NCBI GenBank assembly: GCA_038325765.1
Contig: JBBQJI010000029.1
Coordinates: 27,881-91,880 of the forward strand
DNA from: Xiheibacterium sp038325765
GTDB lineage: Bacteria > Myxococcota_A > Polyangia > Nannocystales > Nannocystaceae
Length of the DNA: 64,000 bases
Reading direction: 5' to 3'
Below the pieces are notes generated by a model. That model did no database searches. It was given only the letters and a program-made list of their open reading frames with translations, and had not been told where the DNA came from. Numbering within the stretch: the first letter of the stretch is position 1; each line of letters starts with the position of its first letter. A program made the translations under genes and the position numbers. Below, piece after piece: positions 28,205-37,348 of the stretch.

Positions 28205-28867
28205 TCAGCGGCGCGCCGCCGACAGATCCGCCAGCCGACCGCGGTGCCGATCGATGAGGATGTACATCGCCGGCAGGGCCTGCAGCACGAACTCGTCGAA
28301 GGGTCGCGTCGTCCACAGCGACAGGTGCTCGAGGATCCACCGATCGATGTCGTCGTCGGCGTCGGCCGTGCCCGAGCGCGCGCGGCTGCCGAGCTCGCGG
28401 GTGAGCCGGGTCGTCGCGCGGCACATCGCGTCGAACTCCACCGCGGACAGATCCGTGGAGACCAAGGCGAAGACACCCAGCGGGATCATGTCGCGGAAGA
28501 ACGCGAGCTGGTCACGCATGATCGCATAGCCCACCGCGTCGACCTCGGCCGCGGTGAGATCGGCATCGAAGCCCCACGAGCGGTCCACGTCACCGCCCCA
28601 CGAGCGCAGCAGCACCACCTCGGGCGCCGACGAGGCGCTCGCCAGGCGGGCCACGATCTCGCCGTCGAGCATCGAGGCCTTGCCGGGCGTCGTGTCCGCC
28701 TGCAACCGGCTGCGACCGACGCGGATCTTCGCGCTCGGCGTCACCACGAGGGCGCGCCTCTGGACGCCGCCGACCTCGGTCTCGATCTCCTCGAACTCGA
28801 GTTGCGCACCCGACACGATGCCCCCGATCGTCGCCGAGGTCGGCGGCGGCGTCAACGTGCCCCACAC
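28205..28867 (-). CDS. Conserved-looking cytoplasmic protein, unknown function
   Basis: 220 residues, no signal peptide and no membrane helix. The N-terminal half is beta-rich ('EVGGVQRRALVVTPSAKIRV', 'GEIVARLASASSAPEVVLL') with a possible FHA- or scaffold-like character, and the C-terminal half helical ('DDDIDRWILEHLSLW', 'FDEFVLQALPAMYILIDRH'). Third codon positions are strongly G/C as in neighbouring real genes. A tandem repeat array begins 11 bp upstream of the ATG. I do not recognise the family. Confidence 0.55.
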   Translation of the reverse strand: MWGTLTPPPTSATIGGIVSGAQLEFEEIETEVGGVQRRALVVTPSAKIRVGRSRLQADTTPGKASMLDGEIVARLASASSAPEVVLLRSWGGDVDRSWGFDADLTAAEVDAVGYAIMRDQLAFFRDMIPLGVFALVSTDLSAVEFDAMCRATTRLTRELGSRARSGTADADDDIDRWILEHLSLWTTRPFDEFVLQALPAMYILIDRHRGRLADLSAARR

Positions 28868-28877
28868 GCACGCCGCT

Positions 28878-28963
28878 CAGTCCTTCTGGGGAACCGGCCC
28901 AGTCCTTGTGGGGACCGGCCCAGTCCTTTTGGGGACCGGCCCAGTCCTTCTGGGGGACCGGCC
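28878..28963. repeat. Four imperfect tandem copies of a 21-22 bp unit
   Basis: Units begin at 28878, 28900, 28921 and 28942 and follow CAGTCCTTNTGGGGACCGGCC with single-base differences (an extra A in unit 1, an extra G in unit 4). As RNA on the minus strand each could form a small GUCC/GGAC hairpin. A further perfect hairpin (CCGGGC, AGA, GCCCGG; 28978-28992) lies between the array and the stop of the MFS gene. Location is the 5' side of the 220-residue gene and the 3' side of the transporter. Confidence 0.85.
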
Positions 28964-29026
28964 TGGTCCCCCTTCCACCGGGCAGAGCCCGGCGGAACCT
29001 TCCTCCTACCCATCGCTGTCGATCTC

Positions 29027-30433
29027 TCAGGCCGCCTTGGCGACGTGGCGCTTGGGCGTCGCGTGCCAGACGCGGCGCGCGAGCCAGAAGCCCACGACCG
29101 CGACGGGAATCATCGCCACCGGCCACGGGATCCAGTTGCCCGCGTCTTTCGCGGCGTCCTTCGTCGGCAAGATCGCGCCGTAGGTGAACGACATCACCGC
29201 GGTGCCCGCGTACACGAAGCCGTCGATGATGCCCACCGCAACACCGGCGTTGCGCCGACCGCCGAAGTCCATGCTGGCGGTCGCGGTGAGCATGCCGTGG
29301 ACCCCGATCACGCACATCGACATGAACGCGAAGATCGCCCCCAGCACCGGCGACTCGAGGAAGATCACCGCGAGAATGCTGCCGACCACCATCATGCCGT
29401 AGAGCACCGCGCTGACCGGTCCTCGCCGCGATCCGAAGAAGTGATCGGAGATCACGCCGGCGAACACTCCGCCCAGGATCCCTGCGCAGCACGAGACCAT
29501 GCCCCAGTGCGCGTACACGAAGCCGTCGGTCTGCCCGATCGCCTCGACGAACGAGCGATACCACTGGAGGATCGCCTGGCGCAGGAAGCCGGTGCAGAAC
29601 TCGATGCACGCGATGGTCACGATCACGCGATCACGGAGCATGCGCTTGAACACATCGATGGCCGGCATCCGCGGGCCGTCGTCGCCCGACGACGCGTCGG
29701 CGGTGTCGAACTCGTCGAAGCCCGCCTCCGACGGCGTATCCACGACCATCAGCATCGTGAACACGGTCAGCACCGACAGCAGCAGCGCGGGCGCCAGGAA
29801 CACCCACTCGAGGGTGATGCCGTCGACGATGAGGCGGCTGACATCGAGCGACAGGTACAGCCCCAGCGAGATCAGGATGCCAAAGATCGCGCCGAAGGTG
29901 CCGCGCTCGCGGACGTGGAACCACGGCGCGTTGATCTTCACGATCGCCACGGCGCCGAAGCTCTGGAAGTACATGTTGATGCCGTAGACGACCGAGAACC
30001 ACAGCGCGAGATCGGTGGCCGGGCGGATCCACGTGATGAGCCCGAGGCCGAGGTTGGCGGCGATGGATCCGAACGCGCCCAGCAGCAGCGCCCGCTTGCC
30101 CCCGAAACGATCGGTGAGCGGACCGTTGATCACGAAGGCGCAGCCGTAGACGGCCGTACCGATGCCGAAGATCATCGCGAAATCGGGGTTGTCCATCATC
30201 GGCGCCCCGTCGGCGCCGGTCATCTCGGCGAACTCGCTCTTGGCGACGGTGAGGTTGTACCGGCCCATGTAGAGCAGCGCGTACAGCAGCCCCACGGGGA
30301 CCCAGTTGCGCAGGCGGCGGGCGCGGAAGGCCGCAGAGTGGCCGACGTCGACCTTGGGCAGCCGCGCCACCACGAGGCCGATGACGGCCACGAGCGCGAG
30401 GATGGCGATCGACTCTTCGAGGACCTTCTGCAT
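29027..30433 (-). CDS. MFS transporter, organophosphate:phosphate antiporter-like (GlpT/UhpT/PgtP)
   Basis: 468 residues with about 12 membrane helices. 'NWVPVGLLYALLYMGRYNLTVAKSEF' near the N-terminus, split by the first loop, is the hallmark of the OPA subfamily (RYNxxxAK), and 'GPLTDRFGGKRALLLGAFGS' is the MFS loop 2-3 motif. Later 'GRRNAGVAVGIIDGFVYAGT' is also typical of GlpT relatives. It should exchange a phosphorylated organic acid or sugar for phosphate. The ATG is 2 nt after the stop of the HAD-family gene at 30436, so both are one operon. Confidence 0.88.
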   Translation of the reverse strand: MQKVLEESIAILALVAVIGLVVARLPKVDVGHSAAFRARRLRNWVPVGLLYALLYMGRYNLTVAKSEFAEMTGADGAPMMDNPDFAMIFGIGTAVYGCAFVINGPLTDRFGGKRALLLGAFGSIAANLGLGLITWIRPATDLALWFSVVYGINMYFQSFGAVAIVKINAPWFHVRERGTFGAIFGILISLGLYLSLDVSRLIVDGITLEWVFLAPALLLSVLTVFTMLMVVDTPSEAGFDEFDTADASSGDDGPRMPAIDVFKRMLRDRVIVTIACIEFCTGFLRQAILQWYRSFVEAIGQTDGFVYAHWGMVSCCAGILGGVFAGVISDHFFGSRRGPVSAVLYGMMVVGSILAVIFLESPVLGAIFAFMSMCVIGVHGMLTATASMDFGGRRNAGVAVGIIDGFVYAGTAVMSFTYGAILPTKDAAKDAGNWIPWPVAMIPVAVVGFWLARRVWHATPKRHVAKAA

Positions 30434-30435
30434 GG

Positions 30436-31344
30436 CTAGGCCCCTCGCGAAGCCGAGGCGACCACCGCGGCGAGATCGCCGACCTGGTCGACCACCGCAT
30501 CGATGGCCCCGCCCGCGTGGCCGTCGAGGATCCACCGCGGTGTGTGATCGTGGCGACGCAGGGCGAGGGTCTGCGGCGCCGCGGGATCGCCATCGGTGCG
30601 CATGGTGTGGGGCAGCGCGAGATCGAGGGAGAACACGTCGCCGATCACGAGATCGGGGCGCTCGTCGGTGATGAGCGCGCGGTAGCGCGGGCGATCGACG
30701 TGGATGGACCGACCCCCGACGGTGATGCTGCGGTCGGTCTCGCCGATGAACCACTTACCCGCGGCGCCGCGGACCCGCAGGGCGCCCGGCGCCTGCGATG
30801 CGGGCACGTCGTGATCGTAGGCCGCGATGCCGGCGGCGGCGAAGAACGCGATGAGCTTCTCGGGCGCGGAGTTCGACACCACGACGATCTCGGCGCCGGC
30901 GCCGTGCAGGTCCTCGAGCATGTCGCGGGCGCCGGCCACGATGCATGCGGGGTGGGCATCGCGGAACGCCTTGGTGCCGCCGTGGAAGCAGTGCTCGCCG
31001 AAGCCGCCGAGGCTGGAATGACCGGCCGCGAGCACCGCCTCGCGCCACCGGGTGGGCGTGGCGTCGGTCGAGCGCTCGAGGAAGCGGCACAGCGCGCTGC
31101 ACTGGCACAGCGGATCCTCGTCGACGTAGGCGGAGATGCGGCCGTCCGGGGCCCAGCCGTGCTCGGCAGGCTGGGCGACGAGCGCCGCGACCATGGCGTC
31201 GTAGTCGGTGACGATGGATGCCCGCGCAGTGCGGGTGATCCCGGCCAGCGCATCGATCGCGAATTCGCGGACGCACGCGGCCTCGAGCGCCTGATCGGTC
31301 CACACACCATCGAAGTCGGAGATGAGCTTGTACGGGCGACGCAT
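30436..31344 (-). CDS. HAD-superfamily hydrolase
   Basis: 302 residues from an ATG at 31344. Loop I reads LISDFDGVWTD, with both aspartates of the DxDGVxT phosphatase motif; loop II is VVVSNSAPEKL; loop IV is VIGDVFSLDLALP with the metal-binding Asp residues. A large insertion with several His and Cys residues (about residues 50-130, 'EHCFHGGTKAFRDAHP') acts as the cap. Unlike the protein at 11291 this one has an intact active site. It lies directly upstream of a phosphate-ester transporter, so a phosphorylated metabolite imported by that transporter is a fair guess for the substrate. Confidence 0.82.
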   Translation of the reverse strand: MRRPYKLISDFDGVWTDQALEAACVREFAIDALAGITRTARASIVTDYDAMVAALVAQPAEHGWAPDGRISAYVDEDPLCQCSALCRFLERSTDATPTRWREAVLAAGHSSLGGFGEHCFHGGTKAFRDAHPACIVAGARDMLEDLHGAGAEIVVVSNSAPEKLIAFFAAAGIAAYDHDVPASQAPGALRVRGAAGKWFIGETDRSITVGGRSIHVDRPRYRALITDERPDLVIGDVFSLDLALPHTMRTDGDPAAPQTLALRRHDHTPRWILDGHAGGAIDAVVDQVGDLAAVVASASRGA

Positions 31345-31448
31345 CGGGCTTGGGCGGGCGGCTGTGCGACCCGCGGCGCAGGGTATCAGGACGTCGACCC
31401 GAAGGCAGCGTGGACGTTTGACGCCGCGATGCGCGATGCTACGTCCCC

Positions 31449-32501
31449 GTGACCGACCACGCATCCGTGCGCCCGTTCGCACTGCGCCCAGACGGAGCCG
31501 TCCTCGACGTGCTCGATCAGCGTCTGCTCCCCGATGTCGAACACTGGCTGGCGATCGACGACGTCGAGGCGGTGGCGGTGGCGATCGAGACGCTGGCTGT
31601 GCGCGGCGCGCCTGCGATCGGCTGTGTCGCCGCCCTCGGCCTCGCGGTGGCGGCCCGCCGTTTCCCGGAGGCACCCCAGGAGTTCCGCATCGCGTTCGCC
31701 GGCGCGCGCGACCGGCTCGCGCGCACGCGGCCGACCGCGGTCAACCTGTTCGTGGCGCTCGACCAGCTCGCCGCCGCGCTCGCAAGCGCCGACACAGAGC
31801 TCGGCGTCGATGGCCTGCGGGCGCTGCTGATGACCACCGCCGTTCGCCACGCCGACGACGATCTGCAGGCGTGCCACGCCATCGGCCGCCACGGCGCGGC
31901 GCTGCTCCCCGATGGCGGTACGATCCTCACCCACTGCAACGCCGGGGCGTTGGCGACCGCTGGCTGGGGCACCGCGCTCGGGGTCATCCGCACCGCCGTC
32001 GCCGACGGCAAGCGCCTGCGGGTCTTCGCCGACGAGACCAGGCCCGTGCTGCAGGGCGCGCGGCTGACCGCGTGGGAGCTGCAGCGCGACGGCATCGACG
32101 TCACCGTCATCACCGACAACATGGCCGGCGCGTTGATGGCCACGGGCGAGATCGCGGCGGCCATCGTCGGCGCCGATCGTATCGCCCGCAACGGCGACGT
32201 CGCCAACAAGATCGGCACCTACACCGTCGCGGTGCTCTGCCGCTACCACGGCATCCCGCTGTACGTGGCGGCGCCGTGGACCACCATCGATCGCACCATC
32301 GCCAGCGGCGCCCAGATCCCGATCGAGGAGCGCGGCGGCGACGAGGTCCGTGGGCACGGCGGCCGCATCATGACACCGGCCGCGGTCGCGGTGCGCAACC
32401 CGGCGTTCGACATCACCCCAGCTTTGCTGGTGACCGCGATCATCACCGACCGTGGCGTGTTCGCGCCCGGCGACATCGCCGGCTTCGATCCCGACGCCTG
32501 A
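31449..32501 (+). CDS. mtnA: S-methyl-5-thioribose-1-phosphate isomerase
   Basis: 350 residues, full length. MtnA isomerises methylthioribose-1-phosphate to methylthioribulose-1-phosphate in the methionine salvage pathway. Diagnostic segments: 'ETLAVRGAPAIGCVAALG' near residue 45, ILTHCNAGALAT with the active-site Cys, 'DNMAGALM', and 'VGADRIARNGDVANKIGTY' with the catalytic Asp. Start is a GTG. A TTGACG box at 31418-31423 and an AT-rich TACGTC 16 bp later suggest a promoter that ends 3 nt before the GTG, giving an essentially leaderless mRNA. No other salvage genes are in the window. Confidence 0.93.
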   Translation: MTDHASVRPFALRPDGAVLDVLDQRLLPDVEHWLAIDDVEAVAVAIETLAVRGAPAIGCVAALGLAVAARRFPEAPQEFRIAFAGARDRLARTRPTAVNLFVALDQLAAALASADTELGVDGLRALLMTTAVRHADDDLQACHAIGRHGAALLPDGGTILTHCNAGALATAGWGTALGVIRTAVADGKRLRVFADETRPVLQGARLTAWELQRDGIDVTVITDNMAGALMATGEIAAAIVGADRIARNGDVANKIGTYTVAVLCRYHGIPLYVAAPWTTIDRTIASGAQIPIEERGGDEVRGHGGRIMTPAAVAVRNPAFDITPALLVTAIITDRGVFAPGDIAGFDPDA

Positions 32502-32545
32502 CGGATCGCGGTCGTCGACCGGCTTCCCACGAGAGCACCGTGCAC

Positions 32546-33625
32546 TCAGCCGCCGAGCTTGCGCAGCAGCCACTCGGCACCGCCGCGATAGCCAACGCGC
32601 TGCCACAGCCCCGCGGCGATGACCGCCAGGATCGAGAAGCCGGCGATCGTCGCCAGGGTCGCGGTGGCGCTGAGCCCGTGCCAAAGACCCACCGGCCGCG
32701 TCGCCTCGCGGAACAGCGGCACGTGCAGCAGCAACAACGTGAGCGACGCCCGCCCCAGCACGACCATGGGATTGCGCGCGCGCAATGGCCGGCTCGCATC
32801 GCGCCACGACACCGCCGCGATGACCAGCAGCACCGCCCCGACCAACAGGCCCACGATCGCGAGCGAGGCCGGGAAGAAGCCCAGGTGCAGCGTGAACGCC
32901 CGCGCCGCGAACGACGTGCCGCGCAGACCGGCGACATGGGCGAGCGCCCACCCCCCGCCGCCGATGACGATCGCCACCGCGCCGAGCACCGCGATCTTGG
33001 CGAAGCGCCCCGCCGCGATCGCCCGACCCGCGACCATGCCGAGCACGAACGGCGCGAGCCAGGGCAGGATCGGGAACTGGCTCTCGGCCACCGCCAATCG
33101 CAGCGCGCCACCGGGCCGCGACACGTCGCGCATGAGGTCGTTGGACAATTGCAGCGGCGTGCCGATCCACGTCTGCACCGCGATGGCACCCACCGCCACC
33201 GCCGCGGCGACCACCAGCAGTCCGGCGTCGGGGAGGCGCCTCCAGATCGTCGCGGTGATCATCGCGAAGCCCATCAGGTGCAGCACGAAGAACGATCCCC
33301 ACGAGAACCAGCTCGGCGTCATCGCCGATAGCAGATAGCCGAGCGCCATGAGCACCACGCCGCGGCGTACGAGCACGCCGTCGACGCCGTGGGGCCGTGC
33401 GCCGACCAGCAGCGCGGTGCCGACACCCGCGAGGGTGATGAACAGCGGCGCGGCGCCGCCGCCCAGCGCGTTGAAGGCGACCAACGGCCACGCCTCGAGC
33501 AGCGGCCTGCCCCGCCCCACGCCCTGCCACAGCCACACGCCCATGTGCTGCTCGATCATCAGGAACACCGCGAGGCCACGCAGTGCATCCAGGCCGCACA
33601 TCCGGGTCTTCGACGGCTCCGCCAC
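32546..33625 (-). CDS. DUF1624/HGSNAT-like membrane acyltransferase
   Basis: 359 residues with about 10 membrane helices. The N-terminus after a short leader reads 'LDALRGLAVFLMIEQHMGVW', the hallmark of the heparan-alpha-glucosaminide N-acetyltransferase-like (DUF1624) and related acyltransferase families, where acyl groups are carried across the membrane onto sugars. 'GGGAAPLFITLAGVGTALLV' and 'MVVLGRASLTLLLLHVPLF' near the ends also fit. Start is a GTG supported by a TACAGT hexamer 9 nt upstream (33635-33640, minus); ATG 33601 is the alternative. Substrate unknown. Confidence 0.75.
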   Translation of the reverse strand: MAEPSKTRMCGLDALRGLAVFLMIEQHMGVWLWQGVGRGRPLLEAWPLVAFNALGGGAAPLFITLAGVGTALLVGARPHGVDGVLVRRGVVLMALGYLLSAMTPSWFSWGSFFVLHLMGFAMITATIWRRLPDAGLLVVAAAVAVGAIAVQTWIGTPLQLSNDLMRDVSRPGGALRLAVAESQFPILPWLAPFVLGMVAGRAIAAGRFAKIAVLGAVAIVIGGGGWALAHVAGLRGTSFAARAFTLHLGFFPASLAIVGLLVGAVLLVIAAVSWRDASRPLRARNPMVVLGRASLTLLLLHVPLFREATRPVGLWHGLSATATLATIAGFSILAVIAAGLWQRVGYRGGAEWLLRKLGG

Positions 33626-33693
33626 GTCGGCGCGACTGTACAACAGGACCCCAGCGCCGCGGCTGGCCCTGGCCGCGGCCTGGGCGATGCCGC

Positions 33694-34965
33694 ATGCTCT
33701 TCGACCTGCCGCGAACGGATCTGGCCGTGGCCGAGCTTCGCACCATCTTCCACGTCGACATGGACGCGTTCTTCGCGTCGGTGGAGATCCGCGACGATCC
33801 CAGCTTGCGCGGCAAGCCGGTGCTCGTCGGCGGTGTGGCGCGCCGCGGCGTGGTGGCGGCCGCGAGCTACGAAGCCCGGGCGTACGGCTGCCGCTCGGCG
33901 CAACCGATCGGCGTCGCGCTGCGCCTGTGCCCCCACGCCGTCGTGCTCCCCGGGCGCCACGCGGCCTACGCCGAGGCGTCCGATCGCGTCTTCGACGTCT
34001 TCGATCGGTTCTCGCCGGTGGTCGAGGGCCTCTCGATCGACGAGGCCTTCCTCGACATGACCGGCACACTGCGATTGCTCGGGGCGCCGCGCGTCGCCGC
34101 CCAGACCCTGCGCGCCGCGGTGCGCGAGGCCACCGCCGGTCTGACATGCTCGGTCGGCATCTCGGCGGTGAAGTTCCTCGCCAAGATCGCCAGCGGCCGC
34201 AACAAGCCCGACGCCATCACCGAGATCCCGCCCGGCACAGAGCTCGAGTTCCTGCGGCCCCTCGCGATCGAGGAGCTGTGGGGCGTGGGGCCCAAGACCG
34301 CCCTGCGCCTGCGGGCCCACGGCATCACCACGATCGGCGAGCTCGAGGTCATGTCGCGCGCGACCCTCGAGCACTGGTTCGGGCAGAGCGGCACCCACCT
34401 GCACGAACTCGCCCGTGCCCAGGATCGCCGCGCGGTGATCCCCACGCGCGACCGCAAGCAGGTGAGCCACGAGGACACCTACGCCGTCGACGTGATCGGC
34501 GCCGCGGCCATCCGCCGCAAGCTGCTCTCGCAGGCCACGCGCGTCGCCGATCGGCTCGTCGCCAAGTCGGTGGTCGCGCGGCGCGTGCAGCTGAAGATCC
34601 GCGACACGGACTTTCGCACCGAGACCCGCCAGTGCACCTTGCACGCCGGCACCGACGACGCGCGCGTGCTGTACCGCGCCGCGTGCGAGCTGCTGGACGC
34701 CGTCGACGTCGATGGCCGGAGCTTCCGACTCACCGGCGTCGGTGCGGGCGATCTGGTGCCGCGGGCGATCTCGGGGGCGCAGCTCGAGCTGTTGCCGCCG
34801 GCCGAGAACAACCGCGGCGTCACCGAGGCGCCGGCGGGGCTGCAAGGCGTGCTGACGGCGGTGCGTCAGCGCTTCGGCCACCGTGCGCTGTTCCCCGCCG
34901 AGGCCGGCAGCGAGGCGCGCGAGGGCTCGGCCGGCGGGATCTCGGACACCCGCGACGACGAGTGA
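33694..34965 (+). CDS. dinB: DNA polymerase IV (Y-family)
   Basis: 423 residues. Y-family motifs are all present: HVDMDAFFASVE (metal Asp), YEARAYGCRS, LSIDEAFLD (second metal acid pair), 'SVGISAVKFLAKIASG', and a helix-hairpin-helix 'ELWGVGPKTALRLRAHGI'. The little-finger domain follows from about residue 240. A long disordered C-terminus may hold a sliding-clamp motif ('QLELLPPAE' resembles a QxxLxLF-like box). Role: translesion synthesis and stress-induced mutagenesis. ATG 33694 was chosen; GTG 33727 is possible. Its stop directly abuts that of the convergent protease gene. Confidence 0.93.
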   Translation: MLFDLPRTDLAVAELRTIFHVDMDAFFASVEIRDDPSLRGKPVLVGGVARRGVVAAASYEARAYGCRSAQPIGVALRLCPHAVVLPGRHAAYAEASDRVFDVFDRFSPVVEGLSIDEAFLDMTGTLRLLGAPRVAAQTLRAAVREATAGLTCSVGISAVKFLAKIASGRNKPDAITEIPPGTELEFLRPLAIEELWGVGPKTALRLRAHGITTIGELEVMSRATLEHWFGQSGTHLHELARAQDRRAVIPTRDRKQVSHEDTYAVDVIGAAAIRRKLLSQATRVADRLVAKSVVARRVQLKIRDTDFRTETRQCTLHAGTDDARVLYRAACELLDAVDVDGRSFRLTGVGAGDLVPRAISGAQLELLPPAENNRGVTEAPAGLQGVLTAVRQRFGHRALFPAEAGSEAREGSAGGISDTRDDE

Positions 34966-36402
34966 TCACGAAGCGCGGCGGCGCCGAAGCAGGCCGGCGA
35001 ACAACCCCAACCACAACCACCGCCCCGACGACCGAGGCGCTGCGGGGCTCGTCGCGCAGCCGCACCCCTCGCCGCCACCGCCCTCTGCCGCCATCGCCGT
35101 CGTCGTCTCGCCGCCCCCCGAGCCCTCGTCGGGAACCGCGGTGCTGCTGCCGTCGCCGGTGTCGTCGGCCATCCCGGTGCTCGTGGCATCGGGCAGATCC
35201 GGCAGCTCTGCATCCACGGCGATCCGCACGACCACCGATTCGCCGATGTTGCCGGCGAAGTCCTCGGCGACGCCGACGATCTCGTAGGCTCCCTGGGGGA
35301 ACTGGGCGTTCAGCGTGTACGGCGGCTCGCGGAGCTCGGCCGCTTGAACGGCGCCGTTGATCGACACCCGCACCGCCCGCACGCCCCAACCCTCGCCGTC
35401 GTCGGCCTGCAACGTGAGCGTGACGTCGGCGGGCGCGGCCTCGAAGATCATCGCATCGGTCGGGGCGGTGACCGTGACGACGGGCGCATCCACGTCGGGC
35501 ACCGCATCGAACGCAGCGCCACAGGTCGCGCTGGGCGGCGAGACCTCGCCCAAGCACATCTGCGTCCAGTCGCCGTCGTCGAACGGGTCCATCTCGAAGC
35601 CCTGGCACCATCCAGAGGGATTCCATGTGCCGTCGACGTCGTGGCACGGCGTCACGTCGATGCCGGAGTCCTCCTCGATCCACGGCACCCAGGCGTGCAT
35701 CGCCGTGTAGCTGCTCGGCCCCGCCGAGCCGCAGCCCTCGGGCCCGCCGGAGGTGACCCCGAACACATGCCACGAACCGTCGGGGTATTGCACGTACGCC
35801 GGTCCGCCCGAGTCGCCGGGGCAGGAGTCGTGCATGGCATCGCCGACACCGATGCCGTTGTCCTGGATGTCGGGATCCACGTAGCCGATCGTGGTCGGCG
35901 CCATGCGCTTGGTGCCGAACCCGCTGCCATCGGGCTCGCTCGCGCCGATGCCGACGATCCACACCTCGCGACCGATCGACAGGATCTCGGTCTCGCAGCC
36001 GTAGACGATCGGCGTGACGGGATACTCGTAGACCGGCGCCACCAGCTTGCAGTAGGTGATGTCCGAGCCGCCGACGCCGTTGTTGTCGGTGGGGTCCCAC
36101 TCGGGGACGCGGCGGCAGTACTCGACGGGGAACGATCGCTGCGGCGAGCCGATGCTCTCGCCGAGCAGCACCGCGCCGGGGCTCTCGACGTCGTCGACGC
36201 AGTGCGCCGCGGTGATCACCATCCACGGTGAGACCAACGTCGCGGTGCATCCCGCGAACTCGAGCATCGCCGCGGTCGGCCACTGGCACCGCGTCGTCGG
36301 CATGCCAGCGGCGATCGTCGTCTCGGACTCGGGGATCGCGAGGTCGTGGGAGGGCGCCGCGGCAGCGACGATCACGAGGGGTAGCCAGCACGCAGAAACC
36401 AT
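34966..36402 (-). CDS. Trypsin-like serine protease with MYXO-CTERM anchor
   Basis: 478 residues. A signal peptide (MVSACWLPLVIVAAAAP) is followed by an S1 peptidase domain: His in ITAAHCVDD, Asp in GGSDITYCKL and Ser in CPGDSGGPAY. A beta-sandwich region of about 90 residues with 'APVVTVTAPTDAMIFEAAP' and 'VAEDFAGNIGES' (Ig-like/bacterial adhesion type) follows, then a Ser/Thr/Gly linker and the C-terminus GCGCATSP, hydrophobic helix, LRRRRAS, a MYXO-CTERM signal. The enzyme should be displayed on the cell surface, a plausible predation or matrix-processing protease. A GATAAT box lies 8 nt before the ATG. Confidence 0.9.
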   Translation of the reverse strand: MVSACWLPLVIVAAAAPSHDLAIPESETTIAAGMPTTRCQWPTAAMLEFAGCTATLVSPWMVITAAHCVDDVESPGAVLLGESIGSPQRSFPVEYCRRVPEWDPTDNNGVGGSDITYCKLVAPVYEYPVTPIVYGCETEILSIGREVWIVGIGASEPDGSGFGTKRMAPTTIGYVDPDIQDNGIGVGDAMHDSCPGDSGGPAYVQYPDGSWHVFGVTSGGPEGCGSAGPSSYTAMHAWVPWIEEDSGIDVTPCHDVDGTWNPSGWCQGFEMDPFDDGDWTQMCLGEVSPPSATCGAAFDAVPDVDAPVVTVTAPTDAMIFEAAPADVTLTLQADDGEGWGVRAVRVSINGAVQAAELREPPYTLNAQFPQGAYEIVGVAEDFAGNIGESVVVRIAVDAELPDLPDATSTGMADDTGDGSSTAVPDEGSGGGETTTAMAAEGGGGEGCGCATSPAAPRSSGRWLWLGLFAGLLRRRRAS

Positions 36403-36491
36403 CGGTCTGGATTATCCCGGCTGTGGCGCGGCCGTGGCAAGGGTCCGGGGACGACCCGTCGGGGTCCCGCCGCCGACGGGCCCGCCGAGCC

Positions 36492-36662
36492 TCACTGCAG
36501 CGGGTACGGGGTCTTCACGCGATCGATGCCGCCGTCGGAGTGGCAGCCGTCGCAACCGGCGAGGCCATCGCCCTCGGCAGCCACGCTCACGTCCATCTCG
36601 AGGTACCAGTACCACGAGGCGGCATCGCTGCCGGCTGATGCCCACGGGCTCGCCGCGCTCAT
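36492..36662 (-). pseudogene. C-terminal fragment of a c-type haem protein (CxxCH)
   Basis: 56 codons from ATG 36662 to a stop at 36492: 'GSDAASWYWYLEMD', 'GDGLAGCDGCHSDGGID', 'KTPYPLQ'. The CDGCH haem c motif with preceding WYWY and a following xxPYPL end is the pattern I associate with the C-terminus of secreted cytochrome-like lipoproteins of about 150-200 residues. Signal peptide and the rest are missing. The ATG overlaps the stop of the oligoribonuclease gene (ATGA), so it could be translated, but a cytoplasmic haem c stub is unlikely to function. The 90 bp between it and the protease gene hold nothing. Confidence 0.5.
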
Positions 36663-37189
36663 CGAAAGAGCTGGCGGCGGTAGAACCCTAGCTCTGCGAT
36701 CGATTCGCGGATGTCGTCGAGGGCGCGGTGGCTGTCGGACTTGGGCGGCGCCGCGACGTCGGGGTACCACCGCCGCGCAAGCTCCTTGATCGTGCTGACG
36801 TCCACGAGCCGATAGTGGAGGTGGGCGTCGAGCGTGGGCATGTAGCGGACCAAGAAGCGCCGGTCCTGCCAGATCGTGTTGCCACACAGCGGCGACGCCC
36901 GCGGCGGGCAGTGGGCGGCGACGAACTCGAGGGTGAGGCGCTCGGCCTGGGCCAAGGACACCGTCGACGCCCGCACCGCCGCGGTGAGGCCGCTGTCGCC
37001 GTGATGCTTGGTGCACCACTCGTCCATCGCGTCGAGCACGGCGTCGTCCTGGTGGATGACGAGGTCCGGTCCCTCGGCGATCACCGCGAGCTCGGCGTCG
37101 GTGATGATCGTCGCGATCTCGAGGATCGTGCAGCGCTCGGGATCGAGTCCGGACATCTCGAGGTCCATCCATACGAGGGGCTGGTTCAC
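36659..37189 (-). CDS. orn: Oligoribonuclease
   Basis: 176 residues, normal length for Orn, the 3'-5' exoribonuclease that degrades 2-5 nt RNA oligomers and pGpG. The DEDDh motifs are clear: WMDLEMSGLD at the N-terminus (Exo I), 'FLVRYMPTLDAHLHYRLVDV' (Exo II) and 'KSDSHRALDDIRESIAEL' (Exo III, with His and Asp). The start is a GTG giving VNQPLVWMDLEM; upstream in-frame sequence is not conserved-looking. It is the fourth intact gene of a minus-strand run after threonine dehydratase, a lipoprotein and endonuclease V. Confidence 0.92.
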   Translation of the reverse strand: MNQPLVWMDLEMSGLDPERCTILEIATIITDAELAVIAEGPDLVIHQDDAVLDAMDEWCTKHHGDSGLTAAVRASTVSLAQAERLTLEFVAAHCPPRASPLCGNTIWQDRRFLVRYMPTLDAHLHYRLVDVSTIKELARRWYPDVAAPPKSDSHRALDDIRESIAELGFYRRQLFR

Positions 37190-37348
37190 GCCTCGGGTGT
37201 ACTCGATCTGGGTGCCCGCTGACGAGCGCCGGATCGCGGCGATCAGAGTCAGGGTTCGTGCGCCACGGTTCGGCGACTGGTGGCACGACGCGCGCCCCAT
37301 CGGGTATCGATCGCGCCCCACCCCGACAAGTGCCACCTCGCAGCGACG

